Assembly (NCBI RefSeq): GCF_965363235.1
Contig: NC_134840.1
Location: 2,232,001 to 2,296,000, forward strand
Length of the DNA stretch: 64,000 nucleotides
Source: Mytilus galloprovincialis
Taxonomy: Eukaryota; Mollusca; Bivalvia; Mytilida; Mytilidae
Reading direction: 5' to 3'
Positions 54,177 through 64,000 of the stretch are shown here, one piece after another. Within the stretch, counting starts at the first letter, position 1. Each line of letters opens with the position of its first letter. Both the position numbers and the translations under genes were made by a program. The notes below the pieces were generated by a model, which had not been told where the DNA came from, searched no databases, and saw nothing but the letters and a program-made list of their open reading frames with translations.

Positions 54177-55735
54177 GGTTCAGTGTAGTGGATATTACCC
54201 TAAATACTTTATTATGATAAAAAGACATGTTCCTATATATGACTTATAATATTCATTTATTTTGGATAAAAATAATTTTTGAACAAAATTTCTATTTTCT
54301 TTTCACACAGTGTTTAATGAGAATTTAAAGAAAAACAATTAGTAGATAAATTCGGAATGGAAACACATAGACTAGACATGGTAGATATTATGTGCAATAT
54401 TCATTACTAAAATTGAGATTTTTTTACAAGAAACCCTTTGTTGACAATAATACTTCCTGGCTTCCTTACATGTTCTAGTATACTGCAGTGCTTAATTGTC
54501 TCAATTTAAACAAATGATTTAGATAAATCCTTTCAAGAAATAAAATTTTTATTTTAATTAAGATTGTTCTTATTGTTTTGATAAAAATTGTGTGCAAACA
54601 AGATGCAGTGATATCCAATTAAATTATCTCCCCTTGAATAAAACACAAGAAGTTACCTCCCTTTGTAAAATCACAACTCCTTTGATGTTTTATAGGACAA
54701 CTTAGTATCATAAAGAATAAACTGATAGATGTGTTTTAAAGCAGTTAAGTGTGCAACTTAGTATCATAGAGGATGTTAGAGGAAATGTACATTAATGTAT
54801 GTAATAACAATGATAATTGTAATAATTTTATGGTTCTGGTCCTGCCTAGAATTAAATGGATGTGTTTTAAATAGAATGGTGATAGTAACATCTGTCTGAA
54901 CATTTTAATGTCTCATTTCAATATTTAAAATAAATATTTTTCTGTTACAAATCATGATGTACGCTGCCCATCAAGGCCCCTTGATTGTATATTCTTATTC
55001 TGTTCTGTTCTTATTCTATAAATGCTATTTGAATAATATAGAAGCTCAGATGTGTTGTCCCACTCTAAAACAAATACTTAAAATTTCTAAGCAACTACAT
55101 TATAATTAGTAAAGCTCAATTACACAGAACATCTAAACAACAGTAATATAAATAGCAGTCTATACAGGATAACCAATTAATTGTTAAGCAGTATGGTGCC
55201 AAGCCATCATGTTTCTCCATTAACTAGATATTTATAGTGGTTTAATGCTCACATTTTAAATCTATCAGAGTTGCTTTCTCCTAAAAACCTCCTTGTATTA
55301 CAGCTAAATGAATATTGATATCCAGTTATAAAACAGATTCAATAAAGTTTGACAATCTGCCAGTTTTATCCTACAAAAAATATTATACAGAATAATCAAA
55401 TGCATTGTATTTACCAACATTGCAGATTTCCTACATATTTTTGGTGTATTACTCTAGAATTTTATTATAAATTCAGAATGTCAATGAAATAACACTAACT
55501 TGATTGCCAGAAATCTGTGCTGCTTATCTTCATTGGAGTACCCCAGGAAGATTTATAAATATAATACAACATGTAACTTATCTTAAAATAAGATTTAGTA
55601 TTGGCTTATACTTCTCAAGATAAATGGTCAAGGAACAGATTACTCTTTTTGAGCTCTGGACTTTGAGGTCCACATATGTAGACCTATTTACATGACAGTT
55701 GAGCTCTGAACTCCAAAGTTCACTCATGTAGTCCT
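54177..55735. other. No recognised feature
   Basis: AT-rich; no coding or repeat signal that I can support. Confidence 0.45.
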
Positions 55736-55759
55736 ATTTAAATTACAGAATATTTGCAT

Positions 55760-57376
55760 ATTTGCAATCTGATGATAAGTCATGACCCAGGACGTGTAAC
55801 CTTTCCTGCTCCTGTAATTGTACATGGATATAAGTACAATCTGATGATAAGTCATGACCCAGGAAGGGCAACCTTTCCTGCTCCTGTAATTGTACATGGA
55901 TATAAGTACAATCTGATGATAAGTCATGACCCAGGACGGGTAACCTTTCCTGCTCCTGTAATTGTACATGGATATAAGTACAATCTGATGATAAGTCATG
56001 ACCGAGGAAGGGTAACCTTTCCTGCTTCTGTAATTGTACATGGATATAAGTACAATCTGATGGTAAGTCATGACCCAGGACGGGTAACCTTTCCTGCTCC
56101 TGTAATTGTACATGGATATAAGTACAATCTGATGATAAGTCATGACCCAGGACGGGTAACCTTTCCTGCTCCTGTAATTGTACATGGATATAAGTACAAT
56201 CTGATGATAAGTCATGACCCAGGACGGGTAACCTTTCCTGCTCCTGTTATTGTACATGGATATAAGTACAATCTGATAAGTCATGACCGAGGAAGGGTAA
56301 CCTTTCCTGCTCCTGTAATTGTACATGGATATAAGTACAATCTGATGATAAGTCATGACCCAGGACGGGTAACCTTTCCTGCTCCTGTAATTGTACATGG
56401 ATATAAGTACAATCTGATGATAAGTCATGACCTAGGATGGGCAACCTTTCCTGCTCCTGTAATTGTACATGGATATAAGTACAATCTGATGATAAGTCAT
56501 GACCCAGGAAGGGCAACCTTTACTGCTCCTGTAATTGTACATGGATGTAAGTACAATCTGATGATAAGTCATGACCCAGGATGGGCAACCTTTCCTGCTC
56601 CTGTAATTGTACATGGATATAAGTACAATCTGATGATAAGTCATGACCCAGGAAGGGCAACCTTTCCTGCTCCTGTAATTGTACATGGATATAAGTACAA
56701 TCTGATGATAAATCATGACCCAAGACGGGCAACCTTTCCTGCTCCTGTAATTGTACATGGATATAAGTACAATCTGATGATAAGTCATGACCCAGGAAGG
56801 GCAACCTTTCCTGCTCTTGTAATTGTACATGGATATAAGTACAATCTGATGATAAGTCATGACCCAGGAAGGGCAACCTTTCCTGCTCCTGTAATTGTAC
56901 ATGGATATAAGTACAATCTGATGATAAGTCATGACCCAGGATGGGCAACCTTTCCTGCTCCTGTAATTGTACATGGATATAAGTACAATCTGATGATAAG
57001 TCATGACCCAGGATGGGCAACCTTTCCTGCTCCTGTAATTGTACATGGATATAAGTACAATCTGATGATAAGTCATGACCCAGGAAGGGCAACCTTTCCT
57101 GCTCCTGTAATTGTACATGGATATAAGTACAATCTGATGATAAGTCATGACCCAGGATGGGTAACCTTTCCTGCTCCTGTTATTGTACATGGATATAAGT
57201 ACAATCTGATGATAAGTCATGACCCAGGATGGGCAACCTTTCCTGCTCCTGTAATTGTACATGGATATAAGTACAATCTGATGATAAGTCATGACCCAGG
57301 AAGGGCAACCTTTCCTGCTCCTGTTATTGTACATGGATATAAGTACAATCTGATGATAAGTCATGACCCTGGATAA
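55760..57376 (+). repeat. Minisatellite, 72-bp unit, about 22 copies, open on both strands
   Basis: Unit AATCTGATGATAAGTCATGA + CCCAGGACGGGTAACCTTTC + CTGCTCCTGTAATTGTACAT + GGATATAAGTAC. Because 72 is a multiple of three and stops are absent, one plus frame (540 codons, NLMISHDPGRVTFPAP...) and two minus frames stay open. One unit lacks three bases. Variable positions mostly change the plus-frame amino acid (CGG/AGG/TGG, GTA/GCA), so coding is doubtful. It lies 0.5 kb before the first PAK exon. Confidence 0.95.
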
Positions 57377-57871
57377 GGAAGATGGTATTATCAACGTATC
57401 ATAAATTGAGAACATACATTTTCAGCTGTGATACAATATCTTTAGCTAAGATGTGTTCTAATTTGTTGTGTACAATTAATGGTCATTTGAAGAAATGAAA
57501 TATTTTTGTATTTAGATTCTTCAAAAAGATGAAAATCAAAATTCAAATTGAATTTGTTATATTCAAATCTAGTATTTAAAATTAGATAAGTGTTACATGT
57601 TGATTATCCCTTATTTTACTACTAAATGGAGTATTGGCTTGGTTATATTGTCAAGGGAGTGTCTATAACATAATACAGTAATAACAGAGTAATTGCTCAT
57701 TGCATAAGACTGTATATAGGATATAATCCTAATGCATCATATATGTACTCTCAAGGGAGTGTCTATTGTTTGGAAATGTCAATTTATATTTAATAATGTA
57801 TATCACCATGTTGATAAAACTTTCAACTAAAATAAACTTTTGAGTTTTAATGACAAATTTTATAATTTCAG
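57377..57871. other. Upstream of the first PAK coding exon
   Basis: Intron-like AT-rich sequence ending in the acceptor tataatttcag. Confidence 0.5.
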
Positions 57872-57895
57872 AATCCCGGGTGACAATCATACAGA

Positions 57896-57957
57896 ATGTC
57901 GGACTTTGAGGAGGGGGAGAAACCGCCAGCCCCTCCTGTCAGGCATACAAGCACAAG
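57896..57957 (+). CDS. PAK: PAK first coding exon
   Basis: The exon begins at 57872 after tataatttcag; ATG at 57896; donor ACAAG/GTAATA after 57957, phase 2. Contains the Nck-binding KPPAPPVR. Confidence 0.85.
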
Positions 57958-60900
57958 GTAATATTAGTCACAACTCCTCCATACTGGTTTCTAGATTTAC
58001 ATATTTTATTGAGAAGTTGTCTTTGGTTATATACAGAGCACTGTTTTAAATGTTAAAATAATACCACCAAATATTAAATGACTGTAATTATCAATGATAA
58101 TAATTTGCCAGTCATTCAATCAGTCATAAAACACAATTACATTTGTAAAGACATAAATAGGTGTAATATCTTTTTGTTTTAAGTACAAAATAATGTTAAA
58201 ATAGGAAGGCTACCTTTAATTCTACTTCGTTACATAAGAATAAACATTTGTCATGTCAGCTGATTTAAAATTCATAATAATAATACTGGAAGGTATTCAG
58301 CAAAGCCTTTATCAATATATCTAACCTAAATTTGTCAATGAACCTTTAAGTTTTATTTAAATTGGTGATTAGATGAATGTTAGAATAGATTTACACCTGA
58401 AAAGACCGAGCCCACCTTGCTTTTTTGACAAGGTAAAAGTCAGCCGATCTGATAATGTAATGTTTACACAAAGTCTGATCAATTTAAACACATGTGAATA
58501 CTTTACTTAATACACAGGAACATAAAACGGCAGGACAGGAAACATGACCAATCATAATGTAAATAGTCACTGACAATCAAAATCCATAAACTGAGTGCAT
58601 TTTATTCAGGATGGTTAAGATTCATTCATAAAAAATTATTTCCTACAATAGCCCTACGATGGATAAAAGTAAATGTAGTATATACATCAATACAACAGTT
58701 CTGTATTGTAAAAAAGGATGTAAAATTCAATAAAACTCAATGCTTCTTTTACACATTTAAATGGGAAAACTAAGTTGTACTGTTTTATCCCTAAAATTGC
58801 ATTGTCACATTTCTTGGTTTGTATGAATTAATCAGTGAGAAAACAAGATCTGTGCAAGATGTTTATTTTTAAATATGACTGTTTAGTTGAATAATTTATA
58901 TGATCTAATGGGTATAGATTTACACTGATGATAAATATAATGGCTCTTAGCTAAACTTTCATGTTTCTTTGCTTAGAATTCTATTTAACTTGCAATATTG
59001 GTTTTGTACAAACACTGGATAAGAGGCAAGACAGTTGAAAGAGATATGAAAAGACAAAAGATGTCACCTCTTCTTTTTAAAGAAAAAAAATATGTAAGTG
59101 AATATGGATGAGGCAGTATAAGTGGCAAAGTTACCTGGCTTAAGATATTTTGTCTGGTTAATAGGTATGCTTACAAAAGGAGGGTGCCCATTTTGACATC
59201 TGTCACTATATATTCAATTTCAAATAGGTAGGATTTTTTATGGCAACTTTATACAATGATTCATCTGATCCCTGTATTTGTTGTTTCACAGTAAAATTAA
59301 GTTCACTTGCATACATTATTTTACAAGAAATCAAGTTTAATAACAAAACATTTCTTAATGAGTTTCTTACAAGACTTGAGCATAAGAAAAGTAAATCCTA
59401 ATTGTGAATTGTTTAGACCTGCAGTGATTCATATAGAATTCAATACAGTGATTGACAGGTCTACTGTTCCTTCATTATTGATTCCTCAAATGCATACAGC
59501 TCAGCAACATTTAAATATTACACAGAGAAAAGCTAATTGATTCATGCTGGGTAAGAAATAACTATTTCTGACAGATAGTTGAAAGAGTGCACTCTTATGT
59601 TGTGTATTTACAGTAATACATACTATGCATTACATATTTCTTCTGGTAAAAAATTTCATTCATTCTTCTTACAAAAAATCTTAATATTAAAAAAAAGAAG
59701 ATTTTTGTGAAAATATTGGTTAATCTATGCTCTGTTTTTGTGCCTGTACCATATTAAAATCTAGCGGTTTCTCCTATGGGGATTTGTTTTTCCAAATCAT
59801 TGGAGCTTGAATTTTCTTACAAAATGACATCTGATCCATGAGGGGGTCATTTCATTGACCTTCCCAGTGTCCCCACAGTTAACCTCTACTTTTTGTTTTA
59901 ATTGATCGATATGTTTTAATTTAATATTTAAGGAAAGTATTTCTAATCCATATTGTTAAGGGAAGGGGATGATAAATGAAAAAGATGTTATTTCAAATGT
60001 TGCTTCATAACCACTTTTATAGAGGCAATGTTAACAGGACATTCACTCCCCAAATCTGATAAAAGAGAGATATTTAAAACTCAGGACTCTATTCAGATAT
60101 AAGGTGCACATGTATATAAATAACAGTGAGAGGATTTGACATTAAACTTCTACAACCAAATAACCTCATAAGAAGGAAACATTTTAGTGTATTTCAATCT
60201 GTCTTCCTTCAATGTTTACACTGCCCCTCATGTGTCATAAGGAGTTAACACAAAATATTCCTTCAACATGCATATCCATCAGTATATTGTTGGAGATATT
60301 ATATGTAAATATGGTATTTGTTTGAGTCATTTGTTATCAATGGTTTCCACAATGTTGTACGATATGATTAATGTCAACACTTAATGCTAATCAAATTGTT
60401 ATATTGTATATTTCCTTGTTTATTATAAATAAAGCCTCAGGCAGAAAAAAAAGCAGTAGATTACAGTATATGAAGAAGATCAATGTATATAAAAATAAGA
60501 GGATGTGGTAGGATTGCCAATGAAACGACTGCAATTGCAGGTCACTGTACTGCCTTCAATAACGAGCAAAAATGTATACAGTTTGAACATGTTTTCAAGG
60601 CATCCAACACTCCCCTAACCTGTGACAACAACACAACATAAGAACATACTATTAAACTCGCTTCAAAAGGCTTGTGAATTATCATTTCAACAGAAAAAGA
60701 CAAAAAACAAGTAGCAAAAGAATTAAGACATTAAATACAGGTTTGCAAGAACTGAATGTTACTGAAAGCTAGTTCAAAGTTAATATAAAACAACTATAAA
60801 ATTCATGTTTCAAAGACTAAAATATCATTCAATACACATCCAATGGATTTAGTGTATAGATGGTATTAACAGTCTTGAAAAAAACCATGATCTTTTACAA

Positions 60901-62142
60901 TGCCAAAATGTCAGTACATGTACATTTGTATATGAAAAAATTAATATTACTTAATATAATTAAGGACCGTAAATGTTCATAGCTGTTAATTAGGATTGAT
61001 ATTTAGTTAAAGTTATATTTTTTTTTATAACAAAATCAATGTTTGTGCTGATACACCAATATGGGTTCACTATTTACTCTTTGAAGAAAGAAAAAGTTTA
61101 AAAAAAGACCACCCACACCAGAAATTATATCTTTCAAACAAAGTCTTTTTATTTCGCAATAGTGAAATGCATGTTTGTTATTGATTAAATTTTTACAAGC
61201 AAGAAATTACATTTCCATCATCAAAATGAATATAATGTAATATCCTTGAAAAACTTTTAAGTTCCCGTTTAATTGGGATGAAATTTAGAAATCTGAATTA
61301 GATTTAACTGAAGCGAGGAAATTGAATGTTTTAGTTGTGAATAATAAATGATATTTTACATGTAGCAGATTTCAGCTGACAGTCAATTCCAGTGATTTCT
61401 TTGTTATGATTTAATTGAGAAATAAAATTGCTGCATTCAGTATTGTCAATTTCAACATGTATCACTCAAGTTTTGGCATTTCCAACCAAGGCTGTAAGGG
61501 TTACTTGTAACTGAAACATTTCAAATGAATTTACAATTTTACTCAGCTACCTACCTTAAGCAAAATAATTGTACTTTTCTCAGGCAACTTACATCACCTT
61601 TGTTTTTGTCCTCAGCTCAACTTTATGTTTGTTTGAATTCTATAACATTAATTGAGTTGACAAATCTTGGTTAATAATAGACAGCAATTATACATTCACT
61701 AGAATTGCTAGTTTTTATGATGGACGTTACAATTCTCTCTTATTAGTAGGGCTTCCACCACTTATAAAAACTGGCTACCACATTATAGCCAAGAGTATTA
61801 GAATACCAATGGAATTGACACTTTATAGCCAAGAGTATTAGAATACCAATGGAATTGACACTTTATAGCCAAGAGTATTAGAATACCAATGGAATTGACA
61901 CTTTATAGCCAAGAGTATTAGAATACCAATGGAATTGACACTTTATAGCCAAGAGTATTAGAATACCAATGGAATTGACACTTTATTCATCATTTTCAAA
62001 CTGGTTTATATCACAATGTTACGTCATTACATATGAATATTTTATATTTATTGTAGAGTTGCTGATCTTCCTCATGAACACAAACCTCTCCCTAAAGAAC
62101 CTGACAGCAAAGAAGAAAAAAGAAGAATAAAGACCCCTAAAA
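57896..62142 (+). CDS. PAK: p21-activated kinase (PAK), N-terminal coding part, continues beyond window
   Basis: Two exons, 57896-57957 and 62057-62142, join in phase 2. PAKs are Ser/Thr kinases switched on by Rac/Cdc42 that act on the cytoskeleton. The protein begins MSDFEEGEKPPAPPVRHTST, matching the PAK1-3 start with its Nck SH3-binding PPAPPxR motif. Exon 2 gives VADLPHEHKPLPKEPDSKEE and then KRRIKT, matching the KPLPPNPEEKKKK block before the CRIB domain. CRIB, autoinhibitory and kinase domains are not in the window. The acceptor at 57871 shows a non-coding exon upstream. The gene is large, with introns full of minisatellites. Confidence 0.85.
57958..61787 (+). other. PAK intron 1
   Basis: 3.8 kb of AT-rich sequence. 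About 60490-60720 is a dispersed-repeat copy (GATGTGGTAGGATTGCCAAT). No other gene seen. Confidence 0.5.
61788..61987 (+). repeat. Minisatellite, 40-bp unit x5
   Basis: Five perfect copies of GCCAAGAGTATTAGAATACC + AATGGAATTGACACTTTATA, ending 70 bp before the PAK exon 2 acceptor. Confidence 0.96.
62057..62142 (+). CDS. PAK: PAK second coding exon
   Basis: Acceptor tttattgtag at 62056 and donor CTAAAA/GTGAGC after 62142; phase 2 in, phase 1 out. Pro- and Lys-rich as in PAK1. Confidence 0.83.
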
Positions 62143-62204
62143 GTGAGCAATATACAAAAAATATACTTTTGTTTTCCTTACTTCCTCTTATTTATGGTGG
62201 AGGT

Positions 62205-62780
62205 GCTGCTCTTGGATCATTCTCTTATAAAAACCTTTTCTTGGATCATTCTCTTATAAAAACCTTTTCTTGGATCATTTTCTTATAAAAACCTTTTCTT
62301 GGATCATTCTCTTATAAAAACCTTTTCTTGGATCATTCTCTTATAAAAACCTGAGCATGCTCTATTTTCCTATAAAAATCTGAGCATGCTCCATTGTCCT
62401 ATTAAAACCTAAGTGTGCTCCATTTTCATACAAAAACTTTTTCTTGGGTCATTTTTTTAATGAAAGAAAACGGTTTTTCGTTCATTTTACTCTAAAAACA
62501 AGAGTTTTGTTCATTTTCCAATAAAAACCTTTTCTTGGGCATTTTCTTTTAAAAACCGCGGCTTGGTTCATTTTCCTATAAAAACCTTTTTTTTTGGTCA
62601 TTTCCCTTTTAAAAAATCTGGGCTTGATTTATTTTCTTACTAAAAAACACTCTTTTTGATTCATTTTCCTCTGAAAACCTGTGCTTTATTCATTTTGCAA
62701 TAAAAATCTGTGCTTGGTACATATTTCTCTAAAACATTTTCCTATTAAACCTGAGTTTGGTTCATTTTCCATTTAAGTTT
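62205..62780 (+). repeat. Degenerate ~29-bp minisatellite after PAK exon 2
   Basis: Starts with near-perfect units (TTGGATCATTCTCTTATAAA + AACCTTTTC) and decays over about 20 units into CATTTTCCTATAAAAACCT variants. Confidence 0.85.
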
Positions 62781-63807
62781 TGAACAATTTTGTGCACATC
62801 TTTCAATCTGATCGTAGGAATATAAGTAATAGACTGGTTTGATCGGCAGTATTATATACATTGTATATTATTACATGAAGAGTATTTCTAGTCAAGTGAT
62901 TATCTTACCTGAAAGAAAGTAGTTAACGTAACAGAAATGTTAGATTTGATTCCATTTATGACAGATTTATCTCCCTTTAATGATCAGTGACTAGTGATGT
63001 ATTTTAGACAGTAGGGTTGGAAAGCATGTTTCCTGTGAATCTATATATGTAATGTAACAAAAAGTGAATTTTAATGAGGCCTTAAAATTTTTTTAATTAT
63101 GTTTAACAAATAGAATGAATGAACAGATATTATTAATTAAAAAGAAGATTTTGAGATGAGGAAATATTTTGTGAATTCCCTCACACTTTGACATACATAT
63201 ATACAGTACTACCCTAAATAAATACCCCATGACCAGGAAAGGAAGTACTTGTTATACACAATTTCTACTAATGAACCCTTCTCCTTAACACAGGATATCA
63301 AAGGCTACCAAGGGGAAAAGATTTACTGCCAGATATTTTTGTCATTGTGTAGGGAAAAGATAACATTGTTGTCGAAATTATATTGATAATAAATGGGATT
63401 TTTTCCCTTTTAATTTCCTGTTTGACATTTTTTGTACATTATTGATTTGTAACAGAAGGTCAATTCCCCATTGGTAACCTAGATTAGAATTAGTCATTGC
63501 ATCTTTGGAAGAGAATGTGCACAATAGAGTAATTAAATTAAATGAGCCCTCAGAGAAAGACAATCATATTGCTACCCTGAAATGATATGAAAATATGGAA
63601 TAGTTCAATCTTACCAACAGATGGGATTTACTTATAAAATTTATGGGAATTACTTTTATTTATTTGTGACTTATAAGGGAAATTGACTATTGTGTAGTGG
63701 TTAAAGTACATAAAAAACATGGAGTAACTTAAAGTTTAAGTGTATTTGTTCCGTTAAGTAATTAATCAAGGAATGATAAAAGGAGTATGATGTTGTTGTG
63801 ATCTAAA
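62781..63807 (+). other. PAK intron 2, nothing recognised
   Basis: AT-rich, no feature seen; the minus frame 63378-63563 is not supported. Confidence 0.45.
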
Positions 63808-63877
63808 ATGATGAAGAAGCAGCGGTCAAGTGGTGGGAATTTTTTATCCAATACTCTTCGAAGAATCAGTGTCACAG
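63808..63877 (+). CDS. Candidate alternative first exon of the PAK gene
   Basis: ATG at 63808 (with another ATG next) opens 23 codons and ends ATCAGTGTCACAG/GTACTG, phase 1. The peptide is basic and Ser-rich (KKQRSSGGNF, NTLRRISVT). An in-frame TGA three codons upstream marks a true start if used. Its exit phase equals that of PAK exon 2, so it could join the same next exon. No upstream acceptor is obvious. Speculative. Confidence 0.3.
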
Positions 63878-64000
63878 GTACTGAGTTATAAATTTAGCTT
63901 GATAATGTTTTTGTGAAGTCTATGTTTTTCTTAATTTTGTAAATGATAAAACTGTTCAACGAAATTTTATAATTAGATAAATAGGGGTCCTACTGAACAG

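Noticed and set aside
55754..57376. 540-codon frame as a real repeat protein
   Set aside because: Unit differences mostly change amino acids, minus frames are equally open, and no start context or splice signal supports it.

Overview
The window looks like nuclear DNA of a bivalve mollusc, most likely a mytilid mussel. It is AT-rich, genes are split by introns with GT-AG borders, dispersed repeats typical of mussel genomes occur throughout, and about a dozen unrelated minisatellites are present. The species call is inference; no database was searched.

Left part (83-7266, +): the 3' part of a filamin-like gene. Seven exons join in frame through phase 2 then phase 1 introns into 726 complete codons, stop included. 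The predicted protein has four 46-residue repeats, an Arg/Ser-rich linker, then three filamin-type Ig repeats and a short tail. Next comes an intergenic stretch (7267-13392) full of Penelope-like retroelement debris and other repeats.

Centre-left (13393-26289, +): a complete phospholipid scramblase gene. Seven exons total 903 nt, giving 300 residues plus a stop. Its third intron holds an apparently intact antisense BEL/Pao LTR retrotransposon (16267-23669) with 594-bp LTRs that look identical, a 5-bp target duplication and one long Gag-Pol frame. Two splice borders of this gene have been copied in tandem: the exon 4 acceptor three times and the exon 5 donor five times.

Centre (30617-32620, +): a DUF229 (alkaline-phosphatase-fold) type II membrane protein on one coding exon. 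From 32621 to 57871 only repeats are recognisable: Penelope-like and LINE reverse transcriptase remnants, a TA-flanked MITE, minisatellites, an amplified ATGCCCC-type element, and a 355-bp unit that carries a hammerhead ribozyme with a complete conserved core (54096-54143, +). One candidate minus-strand exon lies at 42612-42771.

Right end (57896 onward, +): the first two coding exons of a p21-activated kinase (PAK) gene. A possible alternative first exon at 63808-63877 exits in the same phase as exon 2. The CRIB and kinase domains must lie beyond the window.

The genes are not an operon and I see no functional link between neighbours. The two most interesting signals are the hammerhead ribozyme with its decayed relatives, and the repeated tandem duplication of splice borders.
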